A DNA stretch of 64,000 bases from Thelonectria olida (GCA_020736575.1 JAGPYM010000001.1:1674001-1738000), one strand, 5' to 3'; shown: positions 21,967 to 34,197, counted from the first letter of the stretch. Numbers and translations: made by a program. The notes: generated from the sequence alone by a model not told the origin.

Positions 21967-24282
21967 CTTGTCAGCTGGGTCGGTGAAGAAATATGTTGTG
22001 GTTGTGAAGTTCAAGCGTATAGAGGCGAGACGCTGGTGCTGACGTTAAGGCCGCGGAGAGCGGTGCGGTAAAAGTAGTGACAATTTTCTTGCAAGAAGTC
22101 TGGCATTACACTGTATGCATTCTCTGGTACAAGGGGTGATGGTTGGGTAAAGAACAAGTGTTGGAAGGGGCAGAAGAGATGGGAGATGATGGGGAAATAG
22201 CGACGATATAAAACAGCAAAGGCATTGTGACCTCGATGACTTAGACAACAGTCAAGTGGAACTTTCACACTCACACCCTCCGCACGCCCTCCGCATCGAC
22301 CGGGGGGTAGCCGAACACCATGAAAGGGTACCTGGAGTGTGGGAGTCGAGGCACGGAGACAGAGGCCCAGGCAGTGAAACTCCTCCGCAGGCCCGACAGC
22401 CATATGCGAGGACGGGGGTGGGAACTTGGGCTCACTGCCGAAGTTTGGCGCAGGGAGTTATCTTGGGAAACAGAACCAGGTACAAGGACCAACGACTTAC
22501 CCAGGAACGGAACTAGAGAGCGTATCAACCGAAGCGACGGACAGCGAGAATTCCCCGAAGAGAGGATGGTTGATTATGCCGACAAACCGGAACCGAAGAC
22601 GACAGGGAGGAAGACGTATGTACTTGGTATGAGTGCAGTACACTGGATGAGCCCCCAATGAGGAGCGTAAGGGCAGGGGAAGAGGTATGAAGCCGGCAAT
22701 AGCAATGACTAGACGGTCTAACTTGGCTGCATGTAAGTCGTTGAATGTCCAGTCATGCTCCAAGGACAAATGGCTCACATGCAAGACAGGAATCTTGCAC
22801 CTAAAGTAGTAACAGGAACAGCAGTAACAATACAAGGCAAAGGGCCCTGACTGGTGGTTGTGGCAGCGGCAGTGGCAACAAGGAAGTTGTGTGCCTTGTC
22901 CCTTGTGCCTATTCGGCTGTGGGGGTAAGTTAGCCAGGCCGGTTGACTTCCGAAAGTGCAAGGCTTTGGGGAAGCTCTCACAGGCGGACCGGACAGATTG
23001 GATCTTCGGACGACGGGATGTGTTCGAAAACAGAACCAGAGAAAAGACCCAGTAGCCAGTCCAGCCCAGAGCAGCCAGAGCCAAAAGCCAAAGAGAGCCG
23101 TGACGAACAGTGGAGGGGAGCAGGGAAGCGAGCGGGCTAGGCCTGGACCGGGGGGACGGTTACGGAGGTTGAGGAAGCTCCACTTGAAAAGATGTTGGAG
23201 GTGAATGCAAGACACGATACTGGCTGAAAGGGAAGAGCCATAGTTTAGCTGTCGAGGAAGATGATTGTCGACGGCTTGTGATCCAATAGATGGATGGGTG
23301 ATGAGGGGAAATTTTTGGTTGCGGAGTGGACGTTCAAAATTTAGGGTCACAGCTAAGCAACAGCGACCACCAAGAGCTCCTGCCTTCCTTCGTACCTTGT
23401 CCTATCTGCCCGTGCCTTATCTCATGAGTATGATCTTGATCTTGATGAACAAGGACATGGTCATGATGGCGCGCATTCGATCTTATGGCTGGTGTTACGA
23501 CTTGTCCAAGTGCCGCGGCCACTCCAGCTATCTGATCTCCCATGTGCCAGGCGCAAGCGCGTGCATGTCTCTGGTGATGAGCGATGGCTGATGGGTGGCT
23601 GCAAGCCTCAGCTACTGGACTGTACGCGTAACTAAGTTGGTAGCTGAGGTGTCTTGGATAGGTACCTAGAGTCAGTCACAGGTCCCACGTCACCATCAAA
23701 GGCCAGTTGATGCCGATGCGGATTCGTAGCTGACGCTGACCGAATCACAAAATGGGCATTTGACACGAATGCTGACCATCCAAAACTCCATGAGCGCTCA
23801 TCATCACACTAGATCATCACCAGCCCACTGGCTATGCCTATGATCAACTAGCCATCATTGAATGTTGATGCACAGGCTGACTTTCTCACTATTCGGCCTC
23901 GCCGAAACCGCATAGACGGATCCTTTTTCAATAACCGTCAACGCCCGTCCCTTCTTTTCGGAACAAGTGGAAAATTTTTTACACGGGAGTCTTCTTCTTT
24001 AACGAAATGAACAGCTCATCACAAATGCCGGGCCCCTCCGAAGCGGAAAGGGTGTGCCTCCGGAGTGTGGCAAATGAAGGATGACGGTACGGTTAAAAAG
24101 GCAGCGGACCTGATGGTATTCCCGAGGACCAACGGAGAGTTGAAGACGCTGCGTGCAAGAAAAATGATGCACTTCGTAACTATGGGACATGGCAACGTGG
24201 GAAGTGGGCATGGCACGGTCGAAGTTGGATGCCGTTTCGGTTCGGTCCAAAGGACGCCATTGCAAGGGCCTCGTCTTTCCAG

Positions 24283-24296
24283 GGCCCTCGAGGGCC
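24283..24296. repeat. 14-bp perfect palindrome
   Basis: GGCCCTCGAGGGCC reads the same on both strands. A copy of GGGCCTCG also lies about 25 bp upstream. Function unknown. Confidence 0.7.
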
Positions 24297-25089
24297 TCGC
24301 CCGTTCTGTTGCCAACCACCATGTCGTCATTGCTCGGGAACCTGGTTGGTTCCCGCAGTGGAGATGCGCCAAAGCTGCCAATGGCTGGGTGGGCCATGAA
24401 CTGCATCCCTCCCAAGACTTGCTCGTTGTTACTTCTTCCTGGAATTGGTCCCTGGAGGGGTGCTTCACATGGCTTGGAGGGGAAACATGGTTGATATGGG
24501 GATCCCGCGGGGTAACCCTGTCTGTCAATGTGCCTCATCTCCCTTCAAGCCTCTCTGGGTTGCTTCCTTTTTCTGGTTGAGAATTTAAATCAGATGATTC
24601 CCTTTTGTTCGGCTTTTGCTTCGGGAATTGTCAGTCTATGAGTGGTCATGTCCTCTGTTGTCAACTTGTCCAACGATTCGTGTCAACTCGGCTATGTTTC
24701 GGCTTCGCAGTCTGCTTACTTAATCCGCCTCGCCAAGCCGCCCTGCACGTGGGCATACGTCACTTTCTTATCCTGCTGAGCGCGTGGCCCACATGTCCGG
24801 CGGTCCGGTACCGGACGGCGTTTCGGTTGCAACCCCCGAAGTTTTCTTCACGCCGCCCGGCTCGGCATCTCTTATCCTCCCTTCTTGTCCGCGTATCCAC
24901 CGGCCCCAGAGGCATCCCGAACCGGGCCTGATTCCCCGGGCGTGCCGTCATAGGGCTGATGTGTGAGGACCTTGCTTCCATCTGGTTAAAATACGTGGCA
25001 CTCTGCCTTATTAAGGACATTTGCTGTCTCAAACCTATTTCGCCATCTCTCGAACTTATTTCGCCTGACCTGATCTCTCCAGAGCTCGA

Positions 25090-25257
25090 ATGGTACGCTA
25101 TGCGCTTACCCTGGAGTTTGGTAGGTTGGTGCCTGATGACAATGAACTTGATTATGAAGATGAAGGAGGACGAGTTCTCTTTGGTGATTACTGTCCCTTG
25201 GCTGGTGAACTCATGACTAATGGCGCCTCGCTTGAACTAATACGTTCGAAATGGTAG
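25090..25257 (+). CDS. Possible small ORF of 55 codons, function unknown
   Basis: From the ATG at 25090 a 55-residue frame ends at the TAG at 25255-25257. Its composition is protein-like: mixed acidic, hydrophobic and Gly residues (LVPDDNELDYEDEGG, VLFGDYCPLAGELM), with no low-complexity runs, unlike the overlapping frames. The stop lies in ATGGTAGGG, which could be a splice donor, so this might be the first exon of a larger gene or a relic. I recognise no family, and a chance ORF remains likely. Confidence 0.2.
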   Translation: MVRYALTLEFGRLVPDDNELDYEDEGGRVLFGDYCPLAGELMTNGASLELIRSKW

Positions 25258-25498
25258 GGCTTTTCTGTGTGCCTCTTCCCAATGTTATTTGCATCGTGCT
25301 GAGCTACTGGGATTGCATCTAGTGGCTACCTATAGTAGACATTCACGAACCCTGAGAACTAGAAGGCGGACTCCAATTAAACCCCCGTAGATTGTTTCCA
25401 GAATCGAGCCTTTCGAACACATTTACCGAATCCGAGATGCAAGTCGACGTTTGTCATTCTGAGATGCTTCCTTGAGGCCTCTTCGCGTTTGGGCAATT

Positions 25499-25723
25499 CA
25501 TTCGACGCTAGTCCTTTTTAGTATACCCATTCGACGATGCTATCGCATGTAAGCGCTATACCTCTTTAGGACGTCCATTCGAGCTCCATGCGGGCCGACT
25601 CTGCAACTCCCTTCGTACACAGCCATCTCCAGGTTGCACTATGAGTTGATAAACTGTGGGATATCCCCCTACAGCTGGGCCTGGTGCTTTGAATCAATCA
25701 CCGCAATGGGAAAGCTCATTCGA
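25499..25723 (+). promoter_or_regulatory. Cluster of four CATTCGA heptamers
   Basis: Exact copies begin at 25499, 25528, 25576 and 25717, all in the same orientation, 308-532 bp before the MFS start at 26031. Their spacing and upstream position suggest a transcription-factor site cluster. No factor can be named. Confidence 0.3.
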
Positions 25724-26030
25724 GATCCAGCCCATAGGGCTGGCCTAGCCCAGTTTCAGCCTGCAGATTTGCGGCTGAGGAGGGAAAACGTCGTCCATCG
25801 CGTGGGGTTGTCTAGGACTTTACAGATGATCTCGTTCGCTTGTCGCATTTCTCGGATTCACTATAGCTCCATCTTGAAGACATAAACTCATCTTGTTCCG
25901 CATCTATCGTCCCTCAAGCCACCAGTTCATTCATAATCTCACCTCATAACTTACTCTTCCCACTCTGTTCTTTGTTTGACACGCGACTACACAACTAACA
26001 TCTGGCATCCCACCTGATATTCACCCGAGA

Positions 26031-28200
26031 ATGTGCTTGCTTGCCTACAAACAACTTAGAAAGTGGTGGCAGAATAGAAAAGCCGCCCAAGGATCATCAG
26101 CATATGCGCCCACAGCCCAGTCAGCCGAAACCTCAAAACAAGAGCAGCAACCATGTTCTCATCGAGAAACCCCCTCAGACTCACCTTGTTTCGAGTGCAA
26201 GGCAGAGAGAAAGGCGCAACTTAAGTATCGATGGACAATCATCCTCTGCTTGGCTTGGCCATTTGCCCTACAGTCTCTGGACGCAACCATGTAAGAGCGC
26301 TCCGACACCCAACAAGACCTGGAACTCGTTACTGATCATACTCGACGAATAGTATTGCCAGCGCCCTGCCATGGATAGCTGGCGACTTTGGCGAGATCTC
26401 CCAGCTGAACTGGGTCGTTTCTGCCTTCAACTTGACATCGGCCGCCTTCATCCCGTTCTGGTCCCAGATGGCCGATGTCTTTGGCCGAAATGTGTCTCTC
26501 AGCGCCGCCATCATCTTCATGCTCATCGGGAGCGCCCTCTGCACCGGCGCACCTACTGATGCATTCGCCGTCCTTCTCCTCGGACGTGGCTTTCAGGGTC
26601 TTGCGGCCGCAGGACTCAACGTCGTGATCCGAACCATCCTCGCCGACAAGGTATCGCTCCAGGAAAACGCAAAGAACTGGGCCATCTTTTCGCTCGTGGC
26701 TGGCGTTTCCTACGGCCTTGGTCCTGTCATTGGAGGATATCTTACCAGCGCCGACTGGAGATGGTGTTTCGCCATTAACCTTCCCATTGCCGTTCTGGCC
26801 CTGATTATCGTATGGATCTTCCTTCGAAAGGAACTGGTTGGTGCTCAGCCCATCCCAGAGCTTGGCGAAACCACAGAGACTGGACGCCGGATGCGGTTCG
26901 TCGCCCGACTCAAGACCGTCGATTTCGGTGGCCAGCTCCTCTTCATCTTGGGTTTTGGTCTCATCATCTTGGCCCTTACGTGGGGCGGTGCAACGTACGC
27001 ATGGAATTCCGCTGCCGTCATTGTCTCCTTGCTCATCGGTTGCCTCTTCGCTGGAGGGTTCTTCGCCTGGGAGTATTTCCTTGCGCCTGGCAACATGTTG
27101 GCAGAAAAGATGCCTTGGCAGAGGGCTATGATTCCGTGGACCCTGATCACTGATAGAGATATCGGAATGCTCTTCTACTGTGAATGCGCCACGGGTATTG
27201 GAATGTATGCTGTGAGTTCCCCCCTTGCCGCTTATCTGTTTGCACATTGCTCACTAGGATAGGTTCTTTACTTCTGCAACATCTACTTTATTGCAGTCAG
27301 GGTACGTTTCCTCCCAATGGCTTCCGTGACTTCAATCTAATGCGTGGTAGGGTTATGACTCTGATAAAGCTGGTGTTCAGCTCTTGTACTTCACTCCCGG
27401 CCTTGGTCTCGGCGTCTTCATGTGCTCCTTCATTTGCAACCGATGGCCTCGAATGACGTGGCCATCTATTTTCTTGGGAACACTCACTGAAGCAACTGGC
27501 CTTGGTCTGCTGGGCTGGGCCATTTACGACGAGCACCTTCCCACCATCTATGCAATGATGGCGCTGGTCGGACTGGGTAGCGGGCTTCGATTCATGGCAT
27601 CCCCGCTCCATGGAATCGCTCTTTATAAGAATATGCGAGCATCCGTCATTGGATTGTTGGCAGTTGCTATCCCCTTTGGTGGCACTCTCGGGTTGACAAT
27701 CATGTCTACCGTCTTCAACAATATCTCTGGCCTCAGCTCGAGCGATGGCGATTTCTCAAAGATCCAGTCGCAGCCGGCTGACATCCGAGATAAGGCAATC
27801 CACGACGCAAAGGTATGTTTGAACACCCCGGACCTCGGCGACGATGGATAACTGACTTTGATACAGATGGGCGTTGTCTGGGCGTTCGTCGCTGTCACTC
27901 CTCTTGTGGCAATGGTACGTCTACACTCTGTCCCAACGCAGATGCTTTTTCATGACACTAACTCGGATCCAGGCTGTTATTTTTGCTACGTGTATTGGCA
28001 ATGTCCAGTTTGACCAGGGCCCAGTCGGCGAGAACGGAAAGCCAACCGATCTGGTGATCAGGGGCAGCTATCTCCTGACTCTCGTTAGACGAAGAGTGAA
28101 GAAGCAAGACGAGGAGGAGAAGGGAATAAAGTTAGAGAGCCTCCACGGCCGGGAGTGGTCTCAGAGCACAGCACCAGAGGTCGCTGGTCGCCTGAAGTAA
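26031..28200 (+). CDS. MFS transporter, 14-helix drug:H+ antiporter type
   Basis: Exons 26031-26290, 26353-27211, 27263-27301, 27351-27812, 27867-27914 and 27973-28200 give 631 residues. A hydrophilic N-terminus of about 65 residues precedes about fourteen hydrophobic segments counted by eye. DATIIASALPWIAGDF at helix 1, WSQMADVFGRN in the loop 2-3 position and the GPVIGGYL motif C of helix 5 are typical of the DHA2/14-TM group. The protein probably exports small molecules at the plasma membrane by proton antiport; the substrate cannot be read from sequence. Two exons are very small (39 and 48 nt), and both encode pieces of helices. The C-terminal tail is basic and Glu-rich. The start is the only ATG near the frame opening. 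No biosynthetic genes flank it. Confidence 0.9.
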
Positions 28201-28786
28201 GAAGCAATGATGTTGAGGTTGGTGGGATATGAAATACTATATCTCACCTGGCATCCATGGATGAGATGTAAGAGTCCTATTACAATAGATAGTAGTGTCG
28301 CATTATAGAAATACCCCCTTGTTTTTTTGTCGTATTCATTTGTTCCTCCAACCTCCCGATTTCTTCATTGTTTGCAGTAGACATCATGTGTGTGTTATCG
28401 GAATGTGAAGCCGAATCAATGCCGAGATCGGCGATCTTTGGATATATTCACTCCAGAGTTGCGGTTCAACGATGAGGACAACTCTCTATAATTTCGGGCC
28501 ATAGTTTGTCGTTAGTCAACTGGACGTATACAGAAGTATCACGATAATTGAGGCCGAGAAGTTATGATTCCGCCGAGACATGTTGTGCAGTTTTGACTCA
28601 CCATGAGGATAATCGCCTGACTACCTTAGCTGAAGCGGAGGGGGGACATGGATGCACGTCCGTCCTATTTCTTATCCCCAACTACATTCTCGCAACAACT
28701 CGACCTGAACTCGATATTCCTTCTTTCTTTTTCCTTTCTTCTTGGGCGCAATTGAGCAGCCATATTCTTCTTACACTTGACCGACT
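28201..28786. other. Tandem intergenic interval
   Basis: Between the MFS gene and the 2EXR gene, same strand. No gene seen; CT-rich DNA near 28720-28745 precedes the next start, as in many fungal 5' leaders. Confidence 0.6.
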
Positions 28787-29599
28787 ATGAACAGCAGCGA
28801 TATCGAGGAAGAGCAGAGCACCAACCCGCGGTTCTGGCTCGAGTTCCGGACCTTTGATGACGGGCTGTCGTCGTCCGCGACCGAGTCGACGCTCACCGCA
28901 TTTCCCCAATTCGCAATGCTGCCCCCAGAGCTGCGCTTGAGGATATGGTCCTTCTTGATTCAGCCTCGCATCGTCATTGCCTGCTGCATGCAATGCGACG
29001 AGCGTCTCCCGCAGCGTCGAGAGGAACTCGACTCGCGGACGCACGGGAGGTCGGTGCCGGTGCTGCTGCACATCAACCGCGAGTCGCGCTATCTGGCGCT
29101 TGAGCATTACGAGCTGTCGTTTAGCTGGCGCATCTCCAAGCTGCTGTCGGACACGCCCGTCTCGCGGCCGGCGCGGGTGTGGTTCAACTTTGCCGTCGAC
29201 ACCATCTACCTACGGGGCGAGCTGGAGGCGTACGACTCGTACGGGTTCAACTCTCCCATGGTGTACTTTATGCGGCGCGAGGACACGCGGCGGGTGCGAC
29301 ACGTTGCGTGCGCGTTTGGCGAGCTGGGCTACCCTCAGCAGGAGAGCGACCAGGTGTTTGGGTGTCTGTGGCATGTTGTCGACGGGTTCGCGGCAGTGGA
29401 GCGGCTGCTGCTGACGGTGGACGAGGCGGATACAGACAACGTGCGGGGCAGCAAGTTGCTGAGCCGCGACAATGTGATGCAGAAGATCTGGAGCGGATGG
29501 CTGGGCGGGTCGACGACGGAGACGAGCTCGAGGATGGCCGACAAGGTGATGATGTTGATTCGGGAGGAGGATCTGGCCGGCTTCGTGTCGAGTCATTGA
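28787..29599 (+). CDS. 2EXR-domain protein of unknown function
   Basis: An intronless ORF of 270 residues from an ATG at 28787. Near residues 38-60 the motif FPQFAMLPPELRLRIWSF matches the fungal 2EXR domain (F-box-like), followed by PVLLHINRESRYLALEHYELSF, the usual second half in which the ancestral phrase is CRESR. This family is heavily expanded in Pezizomycotina and poorly characterised; the N-terminal helix resembles an F-box, so a role in ubiquitin ligase adaptors has been suggested, but nothing here proves it. The third position of codons is markedly G/C-rich compared with the flanking non-coding DNA. There is no signal peptide or membrane helix. Confidence 0.85.
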   Translation: MNSSDIEEEQSTNPRFWLEFRTFDDGLSSSATESTLTAFPQFAMLPPELRLRIWSFLIQPRIVIACCMQCDERLPQRREELDSRTHGRSVPVLLHINRESRYLALEHYELSFSWRISKLLSDTPVSRPARVWFNFAVDTIYLRGELEAYDSYGFNSPMVYFMRREDTRRVRHVACAFGELGYPQQESDQVFGCLWHVVDGFAAVERLLLTVDEADTDNVRGSKLLSRDNVMQKIWSGWLGGSTTETSSRMADKVMMLIREEDLAGFVSSH

Positions 29600-32175
29600 T
29601 GGTGTTTTGAGTTACGAGAAGGAGGCCCAGGTGGCTCCTGCATCGCGGCCATACGAACATTCGTCAGGCTCTGGAAGCCTGCGGGTTATGTTGCATGGCG
29701 TCTTTCGAGGCACGGCGACTCATCAGTCTGTAGGATATCTTTCAGCAAAGCTGATATGTTTTTGTTTACTTTTGTCTCCTTTTACTTGTTTCTCTCGTTG
29801 ATGGAATTTTTAAGGATTGTTGGCTCATATGACACCGGTATCTCTAGTTAGCGTTCTCATAGCGGGCATTGAAGATGAGCAGTGCTGGCATGGTTTGATA
29901 CGCCTACAATGTCTGTTTTACATAGGACAGGTACGAATACATAGGAAATCAGGTTGGGCAGCGAGGGAATGGGACATGACACGCGATAACAGTACTCAGA
30001 CAATAGTTTAGAATATCATTGGGACACGATAACGCACCTTGTTGGCAATTGTTTCGGCCATCTGACTGTCTCTGGAATTATTAATCACATGCCACTCTAT
30101 CTATAGCGGACAAGCCCCTTAACTATGAGAGAGCCTAAAGCATCCCGAGCTGTAGCTATCTACGGATACTTGTATTAGGGGACTTCCACAAGGCGTTACG
30201 GAACTGCCGGGCCAAGGATAGAGCAACGAGGTACCCATTCATCATCAAATCGTCACTGTGGGCCCATCTGAAAGTCTCACGACTCAATCTATTCCAGGAA
30301 AGGATGATCGAAGAGTATCACTGCAATCGGTACTTTAATGTCGAGATAGCATTCATCTTCTCGTGATAATGCTGCTCGGCTTGTCTTATGTTAAGTAATC
30401 AAGGTCGGGGAGGCGGTCAAGCTCAGGCTTGTGAGAGGGGGCCACTCAGGCTGCTGCAGCTCAGCCGCATCCAATCCCAATTTTCCAATGGAACCCGAGA
30501 ATGAAGATTTCAAGGTTTCCTCAACTGTGCGTGTTACCCCGGTCGTTGCAGGTGTGTAACGCCTTACAAAACCACTAGTTTGAGGTCTCTTCGTACGACA
30601 TAAACAACAAACAAGAGGCGGAAAGTCTCTGATGACGGAAGCCCCTAGAAACAAGGGGTCTCTTGGGGGCAAAAAGGCCCCATTTATCCACCTCGAGATT
30701 CACAGAGAAGCCAAGAGACTGATAGATGATTGATTCGCAGGTGGTTGGCCTGTCAGTGATTGGGCAGCGATCCATTTCCTCAAGACCTCGCCGATGGTTG
30801 CCACGCCACCGCCGACCCCAGCGACCGGATAAAAAAGATGACACCCCCACCAACCCACAGAGTGCAGTGGAAGCCCTGCGAAGGGAGCTGGAACCTGGCA
30901 GGAAAATTTCAGGTTCCAGGCAAACATGCAATGTTGACAGCCGAGCACTGCAACTTGAGGGGGCGAATTGCCTGCAGGCTGTCTTGTAGGCCCAAGGTAC
31001 ATACTCGCCTGGCATTGAAAGCAGTGCTAGCGAAACTGCCTCGTTGTTGGATGTGAGGCGGCAAGAGAGGAAAGAAGGATTTGAGGAAAATCAGGGGCAG
31101 TGCATCTAAAGTGCAATTCGACCTTGTGGAGGAGGAATGTGCTGTAGACAAGGCAGGTGAGACAATCTTTCAAGTACCGACCAGAGGAGACACGTTCGAA
31201 CAAGTTGCATAATGGTACACTATGAACGGTTTCTTATCGATAGAATTGATGGGTTGAATGGACATTTCTTCGTATCTCTCTCTCACTTGTGAGAATTTAA
31301 ACTCCAATTCTCAATCAAGATTAGCTGAGGGGTAACTAGATCAAAAGTCAGTCAGAGTTGAGCCAAGATGGTCGCATGGCATGCAACTATTCGTACGACC
31401 AAATAAATTCTGAGGTTGACGAGTGGAGGGAGGGGCACACAAAAGAGGGAGCGAAGGAGGGAGAGGCTAGGCTGCCCACCCCTCCAAGACACAAGTTGCG
31501 AGTGGTGGGGCAAAGTACCAGGTACACGTCGTGTTGGTCTTGCTCAGCCCGTTCTTTGGCTGCCAACCTCAACGTCCAGCGGTCTGAAGGCGTCCGCAGG
31601 CAGAATCTGGGCTGCAAGCTGGCTTGTGTGCCCAAGCACCGAGGTACCAGGCACCTCTGCACTGGCTCTCTAGGATTGCCCTGGCCACCTCACCCCGCCC
31701 GCCGAATGCCCCGCGATGGAATTTTTTCGAACATGACATCAACGAGAAGACGAGCAGAGAAAGGCATCGAGAAGCAGAAACGGTCGCCAATCATTAACGA
31801 AAAAAACAAACAACCCCTTGGAAAATCAAAAGAGGCAAACAATCCTCGCTGCTGGAGCCTTTTAGTGGCCCACCGGCTTTTCCAGGTGCTTGCAGCTGCT
31901 TCCACGCCCTGCTAGAGAGTTCCCGGCCCCCTGCACAGAAGCTGGTGTGGGTTCTTTTGGAACAGCGCAGAACCGCATCGAACCTTGGTCTGTCGCCTTT
32001 ATTTAGATGCTCGCCCAACAGCCTACACCTCACCTCTTCTTTTTCCAAATCATCACTCTTCCTCCCCCAATACCTAGCGTGTACAGGAGTCTGCAAACCA
32101 CTGCTTGACTACGATTCAACTGCCTTTTCTTTTTTCTCCTTCCATTTTCCTCATCGCTTTCTCACATAAATCACA
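29600..32175. other. 2.6 kb interval upstream of HSP70
   Basis: It holds the 3' region of the 2EXR gene and the promoter of HSP70. It carries AGGGG/CCCCT pentamers (for example near 31329, 31484 and 31815) that could be STRE sites. I looked for GAAnnTTCnnGAA arrays and did not find a canonical heat-shock element. The long frames here overlap on opposite strands and are not recognisable. Confidence 0.5.
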
Positions 32176-34197
32176 ATGGGTCCCGCCGTCGGTATCGATT
32201 TGGGTACCACGTACTCTTGCGTGGGTATCTTCCGAGAGGATCGGTAAGTTTTCCTCCCCAAGAGAGCCTCTCATGCCTTCAATACGCAGTATACTGACTG
32301 GTTATCTTCTAGATGCGACATCATCGCCAACGACCAGGGTAACCGCACTACCCCCTCTTTCGTCGGTTTCACCGACACCGAGCGTCTCATCGGAGATGCC
32401 GCCAAGAACCAGGTCGCCATGAACCCTCAGAACACCGTCTTCGACGCCAAGCGATTGATCGGTCGCAAGTTCTCCGACCCCGAGGTGCAGGCTGATATGA
32501 AGCACTTCCCCTTCAAGATCATCGACAAGGGCGGCAAGCCTGTCATCGAGGTCGAGTTCAAGGGCGAGACCAAGAACTTCACTCCTGAGGAGATCTCCTC
32601 AATGGTCCTCACCAAGATGCGTGAGACGGCCGAGTCTTACCTTGGTGAGACCGTTAACAACGCTGTCGTCACTGTCCCCGCCTACTTTAACGACTCCCAA
32701 CGCCAGGCCACCAAGGACTCCGGTCTGATTGCCGGCCTCAACGTTCTCCGAATCATCAACGAGCCGACCGCCGCTGCCATTGCCTACGGTCTTGACAAGA
32801 AGATCGAGGGTGAGCGCAACGTCCTGATCTTCGATCTTGGTGGTGGTACTTTCGATGTGTCTCTCCTTACTATTGAGGAGGGTATCTTCGAGGTTAAGTC
32901 TACTGCTGGTGACACTCACTTGGGTGGTGAGGACTTCGACAACCGTCTCGTCACTCACTTTGTGCTCGAGTTCAAACGCAAGCACAAGAAGGACCTGAGC
33001 AGCAACGTTCGTGCCCTTCGACGTCTTCGCACTGCTTGTGAGCGTGCCAAGCGAACTCTCTCTTCCTCCGCCCAGACCTCCATCGAGATCGACTCTCTTT
33101 TCGAGGGTATCGATTTCTACACCTCTATCACCCGTGCTCGTTTCGAGGAGCTCTGCCAGGATCTCTTCCGATCCACCATCCAGCCCGTCGACCGTGTCCT
33201 CGCTGACGCAAAGATCGACAAGAGCCTCGTCCACGAGATCGTCCTCGTCGGTGGCTCCACCCGTATCCCCCGTGTCCAGAAGCTCATCACCGACTACTTC
33301 AACGGAAAGGAGCCCAACAAGTCCATCAACCCCGATGAGGCTGTTGCCTATGGTGCTGCCGTCCAGGCCGCCATTCTGTCCGGTGACACTAGCTCCAAGT
33401 CCACCAACGAGATCCTGCTTCTCGATGTCGCTCCCCTCTCTCTCGGTATCGAGACTGCTGGTGGCATGATGACCAAGCTCATTCCCCGCAACACCACCAT
33501 CCCTACCAAGAAGTCCGAGGTCTTCTCTACCTTCTCTGACAACCAGCCCGGTGTCCTTATCCAGGTCTACGAAGGTGAGCGCCAGCGCACCAAGGACAAC
33601 AACCTTCTCGGCAAGTTCGAGCTTACCGGTATCCCCCCTGCTCCCCGTGGTGTTCCCCAGATTGAGGTCACCTTCGATCTTGATGCCAACGGTATCATGA
33701 ACGTCTCCGCCGTCGAGAAGGGCACTGGCAAGTCGAACAAGATTGTCATCACCAACGACAAGGGCCGCCTCTCCAAGGAGGATATCGAGCGCATGCTTGC
33801 TGATGCCGAGAAGTTCAAGGAGGAGGATGAGGCTGAGGGTCGTCGTGTCTCTGCCAAGAACGGCCTTGAGTCTTACGCCTACTCTCTCCGCAACACCCTC
33901 AGCGACCCCAAGGTTGAGGAGAAGATCGAGGCTGCCGACAAGGAGACCCTCAAGACTGAGATCGACAAGGTCGTTGCTTGGCTCGACGACAGCCAGCAGG
34001 CCACTCGCGAGGAGTATGAGGAGCACCAGAAGGAGCTTGAAGCTATTGCCAATCCCATCATGATGAAGTTCTACGGAGCCGGTGGTGAGGGCATGCCCGG
34101 TGCTCCTGGCGGTGCCCCTGGCGGCTTCCCCGGCGCTCCCGGCGCTGGTGCTGCCCGCGGTGGCGATGACGGCCCCACCGTCGAGGAGGTTGACTAA
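32176..34197 (+). CDS. HSP70: Cytosolic Hsp70 chaperone, SSA class
   Basis: Exons 32176-32243 and 32313-34197 give 650 residues, the normal size. It is an ATP-driven chaperone of the cytosol and nucleus. [16 protein letters not shown] begins the nucleotide-binding domain, followed by the second signature [14 protein letters not shown], the third [17 protein letters not shown], the [20 protein letters not shown] start of the substrate-binding domain, an alpha-helical lid, a Gly/Pro/Ala-rich [14 protein letters not shown] linker and the terminal EEVD that binds TPR co-chaperones. The absence of a leader and HDEL/KDEL separates it from the mitochondrial and ER forms. The single intron after codon 22 has a CTGAC branch-like site; an intron near this position is usual in fungal SSA genes. 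Codon use is strongly biased (AAG, GTC, CGT, AAC), as expected for high expression. Confidence 0.98.

Larger units (their letters stand above)
21967..26030. other. 4 kb divergent gene-poor interval
   Basis: It lies upstream of both the carnitine acetyltransferase and MFS genes. It contains a 14-bp perfect palindrome at 24283-24296, a region open in several frames at 23999-24580, a small ORF at 25090-25257 and a CATTCGA cluster at 25499-25723. No established gene is recognisable. Confidence 0.55.

Noticed and set aside
21967..22014. N-terminal extension of the carnitine acetyltransferase
   Set aside because: The frame is open up to 22014 but the first codon there is TTG; the first real ATG is at 21966.
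26031..29599. Secondary-metabolite cluster around the MFS permease
   Set aside because: The neighbours are a 2EXR protein and primary-metabolism genes; there is no synthase, oxidase or pathway regulator in range.
31965..31990. Minus-strand GGTTCGATGC resembling a tRNA B-box
   Set aside because: No matching A-box or cloverleaf partner was found at the proper distance, and it lies in the HSP70 promoter.
29600..32175. Heat-shock element in the HSP70 promoter
   Set aside because: Candidates such as GGAATTTTTTCGAAC near 31720 and TTCTTTTGGAAC near 31950 do not have the 5-bp unit spacing of a canonical element.
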